A stretch of DNA of 64,000 bases from positions 270,447-334,446 of the forward strand of contig JACBWW010000046.1 of the NCBI GenBank assembly GCA_020086605.1. The letters are read 5' to 3'. The notes below the pieces were generated by a model. That model did not search any database. It was not told the origin of the DNA and was given only the letters and a program-made list of their open reading frames with translations. This document shows, piece by piece, positions 12,650-23,393 of the stretch (its first letter is position 1; the number at the start of each line of letters is the position of its first letter). Source of the DNA: Lanius collurio. Taxonomy: Eukaryota; Chordata; Aves; Passeriformes; Laniidae. A program made the position numbers and the translations under genes.

Positions 12650-13290
12650 GTGGCTGTTTAGTCACCTCTGCCGTGTTTGTGTGCCCAGGGTTTGGTGGCG
12701 AGGGGGACACAGGGGTGGCTTCTGCCAGAAGCTGCTGGAAGCTTCCCCCAGAAGCAGCTTCTGGGGAGCAGAGCCAAGGCTGCAGCGTGGAGCTGCTGCT
12801 GGGGGAGGCTGAAGCCATCAGGGACAGTGGCAGCACCTCTGGGCTGGTGTGGGGCAGCAGCAGCCAAGCCTCTGCACAGGAGCAGCTGCAGCCAGGGGAG
12901 AGAGGGGTGAGAAGAGAGGAGAAAGAGCCCTGCAGACCCCAGGGCAGTGCAGAAGGAGGGGCAGGAGCTGCTCCAGAGCAGAGGTTCCCCTGCAGCCCTT
13001 GGTGCAGCCCTTGGTGCAGCCCTTGGTGCAGCCCATGCAGAGGCAGCTGGGATCCTCCTGCAGCCCCTGGAGGAGCCCACACTGAGCAGGGGGATCCCTG
13101 AAAAAAGCTGTGTCCCCGTGGGAAGCCCACACTGGTGGCAGGGTCTGTGGCCCTGTACAGCACCCACAGAGGAGCAGCCTGTTTCTGAAAGGCTGCCTCC
13201 CATGGAGAGGGACCCATGCTGGGGCAGTCTGTGAACTGCTGCAGCCCATGGAAAGGGCTCAGTATTGGAGCAGTTCTTTTGATCATTAAA
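12650..13290 (+). mobile_element. High-copy avian interspersed repeat fragment (retroelement-derived, class uncertain)
   Basis: A GC-rich island in AT-rich surroundings. The part from about 12,900 onward, with repeated phrases such as 'ctgcagccc', 'gga(g/a)gagcccacactg', 'gcccatggaaaggg' and 'ggagcag', follows the pattern of a very abundant passerine interspersed repeat that I remember from bird genomes. I am unsure whether it is formally an ERV LTR or internal piece or a CR1 5' region. All six frames are partly open here (a 326-codon minus frame and 181-, 143- and 142-codon frames) because the sequence is GC-rich and lacks TAA/TAG, so none is called as a gene. The element ends near 13,290, where unique AT-rich DNA resumes. 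Confidence 0.5.
12992..13034. repeat. 12-bp tandem repeat, 3.5 copies
   Basis: Three exact copies of gcagcccttggt (12992-13027) are followed by a partial, diverged copy (gcagcccat). It is a small local expansion inside the GC-rich interspersed repeat. As 12 is a multiple of three, it extends open frames on both strands without implying coding. Confidence 0.9.
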
Positions 13291-16200
13291 TTTATTTTTA
13301 CCATGTTACAGAATGTATGTGACATTGAACATTTAATCTTTAGGAGAAATCCTTCCATTCCTTTGGGTTCAGCACAAAGCCTGACCATTGGACTGGAGTT
13401 AACTTGGCTGATGCTCTGCTGAGACAGGTGAGGGAATCCTGCTACCCTGCATTCTGCTGCCTGAGCAGCATCACATTCAGGGGGACTGGCAATTTTTGGC
13501 AAAAGAGTAATGGTAACAAACAGCTGGGAGGTGGCAACTTCAGCTCCCCCAGGTGTCCCAGCAGTGCACAGCTGCTCAAGGCAGCAGCTTTGATATTTAA
13601 GTATGGAATGTTTATCTCACCAGAAATTTAACTGCTACAATGCATTGGTACCTTTGTGCAAGTGTTACTCATTGAACTTAGCCCATTGACTTATGTCATT
13701 TGTAAGTATTTTATTACTGTCTTTCATTAAAAACTGATTTGCTGTGCATAGTAAGGCACGCCAGTGAAAATAAAAGTAAAGCTTTTTTAACAAAATCCCT
13801 TGTTAAAAGAGAATATTTCTTCTAAGGAAATATTTGCATTTTGGAAAATGATCAGCTGCTGATTCAGATCCTAAGTATTAAACTTTGTATTGAACTAAAA
13901 GAGAAGTTCACAAATGTGTAACAAAGAATCAAGGTCATTCCTGCATCTCTGCTGAAGCAAGTTCACATTTAATAATCAAATTCTTGGCAGGAATATTTCT
14001 GCAACCTGTGTCAGTGGAGTATGTACGAGCTTAGAAAGGAAGTTTATATAATTATCTCATAATCTCATTTCAATAATAAAATAACTGAGTTGCCTAAATG
14101 CCTATCAGTGGAAAACCAATGGAAATGGTAGAACTGGAGATGTCAACAGAAACCTTAACTTGTCAGTCTGATGGAACCTGCCTGATCTCTGAACTCCTCT
14201 CCTTCCTGGGTGAAATGTTTGCTTTCTATTCGTTTTCGTTAGGATGTTAATAAAGTGTTAGAATGAGCGACTTCATTTTCTCATTATAAACCCCCTCTGC
14301 AGGTCTCCCTTTGTCTCTGGCAGCAGCAAAGTTCACTTGTGAGGCCAACACTGCCCCTGAGCAGGTAAATACCCCCCTGAGGGCTCCAGGCAGGTCAGTG
14401 CACGCCTTTGCTTGCAGGGCACTTTTGGCAGGAGCAGATTTTGGATATGGATCCAGCAGGCGAGGTGGGTGAGGCATTCTGAGAGCATCTCTGGATGGCT
14501 GGACACACAGATGGAGGAGTTCTGAGTGACTGAGCAGCACTGGGATTAGTCAGCAAGCTGGCACAGACCTGTTTCTCTGTGAGGGAGGCTGCAGTGGAGC
14601 TGGAGGCCATTCCAGCTGAAAACCTGGAACTGAGAGCATGGAAGGTGGTGGGGAAACACAAAGGATGCTACATTAATTAATATTACTTTTAGAAGATCAG
14701 CCTTTAAATTAAATCTTAAGATAAGTAGTTATAGAGGGAGTTCATACAGCAGGAAGAAGTATAAAAGCACCTGGCTTCATTTGCAATCCAAATGAAAACA
14801 TGCAAAATGGTTTTGTGACATTTTTGATACCCTTAGAAATTAGGACTCATCCTCCATGCAAAAATCATTACAATAGGACCAAAAAAGTAATTGTTTGCTT
14901 GACAGCAGCTGTCACAGGATATAGTCTGCTAAATTGTATTCAAATTGATGAAGTTTATTGATTATTTACCTGTTGAAAAGCATATGGAAATATCCTTGCC
15001 AAGGAGGCTAACCATTGTTTCTAATGGCATTAGCTTACCCATCCTAGCTCTTCTGCTTTCCCAGTTTATGAATTCCCTGATTTTTGGCAACTTTTGGTTT
15101 TGTACTTGGGCTGTATAATTTAGCATCATAAATAGCTGAGACTGGCAAGCAGTGTGTAACTGATAATGTATCCAGCAGTTTCTTTTATGTTCTGGAGTAA
15201 TTGTAAACAAGAATAAAACTGATTATTTCAGCAAACAGTTACAGAAATTGGTTTTAATTTTAGATTTTTGCCTACAACCAATAGAAAGAGGATGGCACTT
15301 TGTGTTGGTTAATATTTGCTGAGGATGGAAGGAGCCAAAAACTGCCACAACTTCACTTACAAAGGATTCCCGTGGATCTGCTGTGCAGCACATTGTGTGA
15401 CTGTGGAAAAAGAGGTGGATTTGTGTGCAGGCTCAAAGCCTCACTGCTGAGCACTTTGTGTATCCATTCTCCAGCAAAGATGCACTTTGTTGTCATGTTT
15501 GATCGTTCAGAGGTTTTATGAGGTTTCTTGAGGCTTAACTCCAGTCTGGAATGACTTCAAGGTTGCTCTGTCCTGGAGGCAGAAGCACCAAGGCTCTCCT
15601 GCTCTCACTGAAGTGTGTGTAACACAGAGCAGGGCAGTGCTAGCTCAGTTCTTCAGTGGGCAAGCAAGGAGAGTCCAGTGAGCCGAGTTTTGCTCATTTA
15701 CTCCCTGCAGAGAAATGACATTTGTTCTCCATAACCTTTTCTCTTGAGAGGACCAGGTATTGGCTCGTGTCACCAGCAGTCTGCCATTCCTCAGTGATTT
15801 ACTGCTCCAGGCACCCACAGATCCCTTTGGTGATCCAAATTTCACTCTGGATTGTAGGAGTGTGTGGTGGCTCTGAGAACAGAAATTGTTCCTGAGCATG
15901 TGTGAAAGTTCACCTGGTTTTCTCTCTGGTGCAGTGCTGCAGGGTGTGGGGTGTGTGTATGAACATCCACGTGCTTATAGGAATAAAGCCTTCAGTAGCC
16001 TTTTATAGTCATTAGCTGACACTAATTCTGGCCAGGCCTCTGCCACTGTTACAGAGCCTGCCAGGATAACCAGAACAGAAATGGATAATCAGAATGGCAC
16101 AAGTTCCTCTTCTTCCTTTACCTACTGCAGCTGGTGTGGGGGTAAGTAGCAGACAGTATTTATAAATAACAGACAATATTACATTAGCCTATACATTGTT

Positions 16201-17559
16201 ATGTGTATGCTAACTTTTTTTGTTGCTTTGAGGGTGATTAAAACAACCAAATTGGAGACAGAAAGCAAAAACTAAGAATGAGAAAGTGATGTTAAAATTT
16301 GATGGCAAGCATATGAGTATGCCCACATCTCTCATAGTCCTGTAACTGGATTTCTCTGGCAACACTGGAATAAAATTGGTGCTTTCTCTTCTGAGTAAAG
16401 GTTTAGTATTTCTGCTCTTTGTTGCTTTCTGAAGGAGCCATTCAGAGATGAACTGGATAAGAATGCAGTAAAATAGTTAAATGCTGTGGTGAGCAAACCT
16501 GGTTAGCTTGGCTTGGGCCAAGGGTCACTTCACTGTCCAGAGCACACACAGGGTGCCACGGACACCTGGGACTGGCACTGGCACTTCTGAGGCCCTTCTC
16601 CATGGCAATACAGTTTTTCCAGGCTTGAGCATGAGGGGGAAAAGAAATAATTCAAAAATAATCAAAAAGAATGGGAAGGTGACTCATTGATGAACTTAGT
16701 CCAGCCTGGACTCGTTGGTTTTTTACCCTTGCTGGTTAAATTTACTAAGCCAACAGTTCTGGTGCTTTACACAGTACATTAAACAGCTTAATCATACTGT
16801 CCTCTCTTGCATTCATAAATTTAGCGTTTGTATTCCTCAAGCAGCTGTTTTCTTCTCTTGCTCTACTTTAGTTCTTCTTCAGAATACAAATTCCAGCTAA
16901 TTTCCATTTTTTCCAGACCTAAGACTTTAAAGTTTTGTTCTGCTGTTTGGTTTTTAACCCTTTAGACCAAAAATTGAGTGGTTTGAGGACCACTTTTTTT
17001 CTATTTTTCAAATAAAATATTCCTTTGCTGTTAAATATTTCCCAGTATTCTTGATCATCCTTCTGGAAGGAGGGTCTTCTGGGACAGTATCTGAGATAGA
17101 AGAGCTTGTTCCTCCACTTGAGTTTGACTTGATTGCTTTCATGCAGAACTAATTGCCATGTTTTCACAGGTAAGTCCTCATTCTGGATGCATCTCAGTTT
17201 TTACACATCAAAGAATAAGACAGACTTCAGAGATGGAACTTTTAAGATGGAAATTAATAGGGTCTGTGCTTTGTCCTTCAGAAAACTTCAGACCTAAAGT
17301 ATTCTGAATTTGGCAGTTGAAAATTTTGGTAATAGTAGCAGATACTGATAACACCTCTTCCCTTTCTTCCCCCTTAGCTACAGGCTGAACTCCTGCACAG
17401 AGAAGTCTGCTGCTCCTTAAAACCTGTAAAAGCATGCTCAAAGGTGGTGAGTTTAAATATCAGGCTTAGTTCAAACAATTTAAATTGAATATTGTCTATC
17501 AAGCCTTTTTTTTTTTTATTAAACTCTGGACTTGTGAATTGTGTCAAGGCTGGGAGTAC
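13291..17559. other. Non-coding stretch, no gene seen
   Basis: Unique sequence. About 13,640-14,060 is AT-rich and repeat-free and may be conserved non-coding DNA. Open frames up to 97 codons (14247-14540 minus) overlap others on the same and opposite strands and have no recognisable domain. No CR1 or LTR ends were recognised. Confidence 0.55.
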
Positions 17560-17780
17560 ACAAAGAGCTCAGATGTGCCCTGGGTGACCCCAGCTGACCA
17601 AAGGGATGTCCCAGAGCAGGGAGGAAGGGAGGGCATTCTCAGCTGTGGCACTTGCCTTGCCTGGGGCAGTGATGGAGCCCAGCTTTGCAGAGCAGGGCTT
17701 TGGGAGGCCTCCCCTGCTCCATCTGCAAAGTCATTGCAAAGACCCTTGTGACAAAGTCCTGGTGTCACCCAGGCAGCCAC
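17560..17780 (+). mobile_element. Possible degraded ERV LTR fragment
   Basis: The segment 'cctgggtgaccccagctgac' followed by 'caaagggatgtcccag' closely resembles a motif common in avian endogenous-retrovirus LTRs. It is followed by a 'gatggagccc..gctttgc' stretch in the expected order. No terminal TG/CA ends or target-site duplication could be placed, so the boundaries are approximate. The assignment rests on remembered consensus patterns. Overlapping open frames on both strands here are not called as genes. Confidence 0.35.
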
Positions 17781-20689
17781 CAACCCTCCTGGGAGAGATC
17801 TGGGTGCAGCAGGGAGGTGTTACTGTGCTGAGGTGGGGAGAAGTTCCATCACCATCATCACTTAACCAGGCAGTGTCTGTGCAGGGAGGCTGCAGCATTT
17901 CACAGGTCAGAGATGAAGTTTGTTCTCCTCTGCTTTAACCCACTGCAGAAGCAAACTGCTGACAGACCTTGAGATGCTGCATTTCTTCTGTGCCTCCTCC
18001 AGTGAACTGGGTGTGACAACGTCTGGAGGTGCAAGAAGGGGCAATTTAGGAAGAATTGCTTGTAGCTTTTTGTTTTAACACAGCCTTAAACACATTTGCA
18101 TGCTCTGGCCAGGCCACAACATCACTGGAACTCTGTGGGAATTAACACATTCTCCACAAAGACTTTGAGGAAGCTGCTTTGTACCATTGCTGCTGCTTGA
18201 GGAAAAAGCTTTTGCAAACACTACAGGATACTGCAAATGGCAGCACTGGAATCTATTTTATTTTAGCTGACTGCCTTCTCAGGCTCTCCTGTTATTTTTC
18301 TTCAGATCCTTCTTTTGTGTCCCACACAAAGGGAAGTGTATGTTTTGTTTATGGCCTTGACTGTGCCAGCAAACATGCAGAGTGAGAGTGACTGATGTTC
18401 TGTGAGCTTTCTTATCTTCCATGATATGATTTCTCTAACAGCCATTCTAACTCTTTTCCCTACATATTTTTGGTGCTGAATGCAATTCATCATTTCACAT
18501 CTTTTTTCTTACTGCCTTCTCTGTATTTTCTACTTTTTCTGGCTTAGAGGACAGCAAAGTTGTAATAACCATTGTTAAGAAAAGGAAAGGAAATGAGAGC
18601 TTTTATGATTGTTAATATAGAGTTTTTTATCACAGCAGATATTAACAGACCTTTTACTGGAAACATACATTTTCTTTTATCAGGTCATTATTAAGGAAAT
18701 CTTTGTATCTGAGAGTCTTTCTCCCATTGTTCCTCCTACCCTTCCTCCAAAATCCAGAAATTGAGAGGCATCCTGCATGAATAAGTCACAGAGGAGGTTT
18801 TGAATTTATCATGCTTGCAAACAAGTGGCTGGTCTGTATTTCATTCCTTGTTTCCTGTGCTGAGAATTCCCTTCAGGATTGCTGTAGATGGGAAGGGTTT
18901 GATGCTGGCTCTTGGCTGAACCACTGCAAGGCCTCCAGCAGACTTCTCACTTCATAGGAATTATCAGGCTTTTGCCCTGAATTTTCAGGTTTTTTAATTG
19001 TGTTTTGCTAGCCATGGATCAAGGTTTTAACAAGGCTGAGCTGACACAGAGGTTGTTAAAGAGTGATGATGCTTGCACTGAGGAGGTTAAAAAGCCCAAC
19101 TTCCCATTTTAAAGGCATTTTAGTGCCTTAGGAGGTCAGTACCTGGCTAAGGAAGTTACAGCAAAGAGTGTCAGCAGAAAGGAGAGGGTTGAAGTGATTT
19201 TTATGGGCGGCACACAGCAGGTCAGCAGTAGAGTGAGGAATAAATTTCAAGTCTTGTGAGACCCAGCCCAATGTCTTTGCATCAAATTCTGCTGTTCTAG
19301 AAATCTCATAATTCCTGAACACACCAGAAGGCAAAAGTTGGGTAGCACACACTGTGCCAAGTGACAGTCACTGTGCTCTAGTTAAAAAACCCCACACATT
19401 GTATAAAACCTAATTAAACTCCACCTATCTCTGATTACAAAAAATAATCTGTGAAAGGTGAAATGTCAGCTGCAGCAGCATTTATGATCCCACACTCAAG
19501 GGCTGATTCTGCAGCCTTCTTTCAGGTTTCCTAGTTCTCAGCATTTGGGGAGTCTTTGTTTAATTGGGAAATATTGCCTATTATGTGTGGTGTTTTTTTG
19601 TTTGCTTATTCTTTAAAGTGTTTCTAGTCTTTGTTTCAAAACATCCCATTATTGTTTCAAACATTTTTTTTTCCTCTTTTCCCAATTTTTTTTCCTACCC
19701 CACTTGTAAATCACCTGGAGTGGGGTGTTTTGTGTTGTAAGCCATGGCTCAGAAACCAAAACATTAACTTGTGATTGTATTTCTCAAACAATTCTTCAAA
19801 AAACCCTTTAAAGTTATAGAAATAGTTTCAAGCATCTCTCGATTTATGCAAGATTCATATACATTCTCACTAAAATAACTAAAAAATCAGCTAAATTACT
19901 GTTTCTTGTTACAGATTTACAGCACAAGGGATAGAAAAGCTTCCAGAAGTGCTTGGGGAAAAGATCTGGTGCAGACTGTGTAGGTTGAGAGTCTGACACA
20001 AAATGTGGGAAAGCCTGTCTAGCTTTTATTAATGCCATCTTCTCACTCAGTCCCTGTTCCCTCCCAGCAGGCCAATCTGTAAGCGTGGAGACACAACTGC
20101 AAAGCAATTTGCAGTGGCTGGCAGGCTGTGGAGAAACATCCTGAATAAAGTTGGTATGGAAAAAAAATATTCTAAAATCACTTCTACTCCACCCCCAAGA
20201 TCATAGGACACTTCCCCAAACAGACCAGGATAAAAAATATGCAGTGGCACCTCAGACTGCTCAAAAACTTTTTAATTGGCCTGGAGATACATTTTTGTCA
20301 CTTTGTCTTGCTGTCACATTTCAGAAATGCAGCAATGTTTTCAAGGTTCTAGAGGAAGATGTCCTGCCTAGATGGGACATGTAAATTTAAATTCAGACAC
20401 TTCCTACATAATGAACCACACACGAGTGTAGGGACATGAGAAGTGGTAAAATACATCACCAGTGATACTATAGATGATTATATTTGGCACCTGGTGTAGA
20501 ACATACCTGTGTGAAGCAGGAATTACCATCTAAATGACTCCAACTCCCACTGAGATGATGGAATGTGTTTATTAGGTGGCTGACAAGCTGGTAACAAAGA
20601 CAGATCCAGCCCCAACTCTGGGTTTGTCAGGTTAAAACAGCAATGCCCTGTGAACTGCATACACCCCCAGGAGCCTGAGCTGCTGCCCT
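17781..20689. other. Non-coding stretch, no gene seen
   Basis: Mostly unique, AT-rich sequence with T-rich patches around 19,650-19,700. Short open frames only (up to 110 codons, at 17606-17938, which mostly lies in the LTR-like fragment). No recognisable mobile element. Confidence 0.55.
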
Positions 20690-20824
20690 TGGTGCCATCT
20701 CCTTGGCTTTATCCTGACCCTGGACTTCCCTGTGTTCTTCCTCTTTATCCCCCCCTGGTCCAGCTGAGGGGAAAGTTAAGTGAGCTGGGTGGGTTTGGCC
20801 ATCAGCCGAGGCTGACCCACCACA
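20690..20824 (+). mobile_element. Probable ERV LTR 3' (U5) fragment
   Basis: The order 'ctttatcctgaccc', 'ctggtccagctgagggg', 'gtgagctgggtgggtttgg', 'gctgacccaccaca' matches the 3' end of a very common passerine LTR-type repeat that I remember ending in a 'ggtcaacccaccaca' motif. The terminal CA would be at 20824. The 5' end was not found, so this is a truncated or heavily diverged copy, and no target-site duplication could be identified. Assignment is by pattern memory only. Confidence 0.45.
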
Positions 20825-20937
20825 GCCATGGACAATTAACAGCCAAAACTGCATCCCAAAGTGGACTCTGAAGGGAATGGAGTGATAAATGCCTGAAAAT
20901 GAGAGTTTCCCTTCAAGAAAAGGTGGATTGTTGTTGG

Positions 20938-20955
20938 TTTTTTTTTTTTTTTTTT
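20938..20955. repeat. Poly-T run (T18)
   Basis: Eighteen consecutive T, preceded by 'ttgttgttgg' and followed by 'gtttc'. Simple low-complexity tract with no clear parent element. Confidence 0.85.
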
Positions 20956-21181
20956 GTTTCAGTGGTTAGTTGTTGTTTGATTTTTAGCAAAGAACAGGTA
21001 TAAATGACATGAATTTACACTGGAAACTGCTTCTTTCAGCTGTTAGTGAGGAAAATGAGTCAGACAAAATGCATTAATTGCAAACGAGGTGCATCAGTGG
21101 AGGTTTGCAGGCACAGTGGCCTCCAGCAGGGCAGTGCTGCATTGGGTGATGCAGGGAATCCTGTCAGTGCCTGTGTGTGTG

Positions 21182-21310
21182 AGGATCCTGCAGAAATCCC
21201 TCCTCAGCTGGGGGTTTACAACACGATGTACTGCCAGGATCCTGCAGAAATTCCTCCTCAGCTGGGGGTTTACAACACGATGTACTGCCAGGCTCCTGAG
21301 GAGATCTGCC
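21182..21310. repeat. 54-bp tandem duplication plus decayed partial third copy
   Basis: Two copies of a 54-bp unit lie head to tail at 21182-21235 and 21236-21289 and differ at a single base ('aaatccctcc' against 'aaattcctcc'). A third, diverged partial copy (aggctcctgaggagatctgc) follows to about 21310. The unit is exactly 18 codons, so every forward frame stays open across both copies. In the 91-codon frame at 21046-21321 the difference is silent (both codons Ile). There is no other coding signal. Confidence 0.9.
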
Positions 21311-23094
21311 TGTTTTGGTGATGCTGACAGGCTTATGCAATGCCATCCTCCTGAGATTGTTCTTGGCCAAATGTTAAATCTCTCCAGTATTTATTTGTGT
21401 TTTCTTGGTACATTTTTGCTTTCCTGTGGTGACTCACACGAGCTGTGGAACACAGAGCTTCCCCCAAGTGCAGGTTCCTGCCCCGAGCTGGTGGCACAGA
21501 TTGCCCTGCTCCCAAGGAAATCTGCTTCAGCAGCTGAGGCTGGAGCCTGGCAGGTCACTGCTGTCACCCAGAGATCTGGATGTCACACCACAGTGGGGGA
21601 AGGTGGTGTTCAAAGGCAGGGAGAATGTCTGGAGCATGTCCCTTTGTTTGTTCAGTTGGGAAGAAACTCCTTAACTCGGAAGAAACAGGAAATTAAAAAG
21701 AGCTTGGTTGTACCATTTTTATTATGCAGGACTTGAAGCCCATGAGCCCTGGGGCAATTCTGGGAATAGGAGGAGATATGGACTGATAGAGCAGCAGTTT
21801 TATTCTTTAGTATTTTGTCCTAAAATACTCCTCTACTGGTAGAGAAGGGGTCCAGATACAATTTATTATTTTTGTATTGCTGTTGTGTTGGAAATTGCTC
21901 AGCCCAACACTGTATATATATATATATATACACACCTTGCACACGAGAAAGAAAACTTTATTTCTGACACAGGACTTGTACAATCTTTTGTCACAATTCT
22001 GAAATTAATCTGATTGGAACACTTATTAAGGTACTTAATATGGATATTTTTCACAGAAAAACAAGGAAATCCAATTTTCCTAATATTGTGTGTGAGCTAC
22101 ATTTTTAAGAATAGGAATTTATGCCTTTCCTACATATCCAACAGACTGTCAAAATATGAATAATATAAATACAGCACAACTTTGCCTGGCTGTAGCCCCT
22201 GTATATGGATGGTTGGAGGCAGTCCTTGGCCATCAGGCTAAGCAAGATAATTTCAGGATATATCTTAATTCAGGAAGGTCTTGAGGAAGGGCAGGTGTAT
22301 CACATGCACACCTGTAGTGTCTCCCAAAAGGGCACTTCTGATTTATTCTCTTCTGTTTTCTCCTCTGTCTTCCCATGGGAAATAATAATGGCTTGGTTCT
22401 CTTTCCTGCCTGTGAGAGAACCACAAACCAGTGCCCAGGTTTGCCAGGTAACTGTTCAGGGAAGTCTAAAGCAAAAAGGGCTGGCTGCTGTTGTAAACAG
22501 AATGGGAAAGCAGTGACAGAGCCAAGGAACTGCTCCTCTGTTACCAGACTGGCATGAAAAGAGATGGAGATTTTTACACATTCGCTCTCAAAATCCAAGT
22601 GGTCCACTGAGAAGCTTAAAATACTGGCATAAATTCACTGGGCTTTAATTAATTATGCCTGCATCTATAGTTCCCAAAGCTTTTTGGTTACACAGAAGGA
22701 TCAGAAAAGAAGCCCATGGCTGCAAATAAAACTACACAAAAATGCTGGTTGATCAGTAGTGCTGTCAGGATAGTGTGTGTGTCATATATGCAGTCATATC
22801 CCTATGTCTGAAGTAAAAGTCCATAGGCAAACCCTGGGCCAGATCTTTTTCCAAGGTAAGTTTCATACAAAAGTGACAATTTATTAAAAGGTTTTAAGAA
22901 AAGGTCAGGTTCTGGTAAAACTTCAGAAGTTATTTTAGGTCCAGCATGATAATGAGAGTCCCAGCAGGCTGGGTTTTATGGCATTTATTAAGGGGTGAGA
23001 GAAGGAAGATCTTAGGTCTCATTTAATGGCTATTCCTGTCTTCTCCCTCAGAAAACCTCAGGTTAGCAGAAATTGAGAAAATGAGTAGAAAAAA
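21311..23094. other. Non-coding stretch with a short TA microsatellite
   Basis: Unique sequence apart from the TA repeat at 21,913. Open frames of up to 124 codons (22233-22607 minus) overlap plus-strand frames and carry no recognisable domain. Confidence 0.55.
21913..21930. repeat. (TA)9 microsatellite
   Basis: Nine TA units followed by 'cacac', a compound (TA)n(CA)n microsatellite. Likely polymorphic in length. Confidence 0.9.
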
Positions 23095-23393
23095 CTAAAT
23101 ATTTTTTGCATAGATATCTTTCATCAAGAAACTTTGTACAAGGGCACACAGGACAAGGGGGAATGGCTTCAAACTGAGAGGGAGTAAGTTGGAAATAGAT
23201 ATTAGGAGAAAATCTCCCCTGTGAGGGTGGTGAGGCCCCAGCACAGGTTTCCCAGAGAACTGTGAAGGGTCCAAGGCTGGGTTGGACAGGGTTTGGAGCA
23301 GCCTGGGACAGTGGGAGGTGTCCCTGCCCATGGCAGGGGGTGCTTTGGGATGAGCTTTAAGGTCCCTCCCCACCCAGACTATTCTGTGGCTCT
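23095..23393 (+). mobile_element. CR1 LINE 3' end, 5'-truncated
   Basis: This is the 3' end of a chicken-repeat-1 retrotransposon, the main LINE of birds. Recognisable blocks in order: 'acaggacaagggggaatggc', 'tcaaactgagag', 'agatattagga', 'gagggtggtgaggcc', 'caggtttcccagagaa', 'ggagcagcctggga', 'ggtgtccctgcccatggcag', 'ctttaaggtccc' and a closing 'attctgtggctctga'. Only the last ~300 bp survives, the usual outcome of incomplete reverse transcription in this family. The reverse-transcriptase frame is absent, so the copy is immobile. The 92-codon minus-strand open frame across it is a by-product. Confidence 0.9.

Noticed and set aside
12522..13502. 326-codon minus-strand open frame
   Set aside because: It crosses a GC-rich interspersed repeat with an internal 12-bp array, several other frames are open in the same place, and no domain is recognisable.
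21089..21736. 215-codon plus-strand open frame
   Set aside because: It passes through the 54-bp duplication, is overlapped by two other plus frames and by minus frames, and has no recognisable domain.
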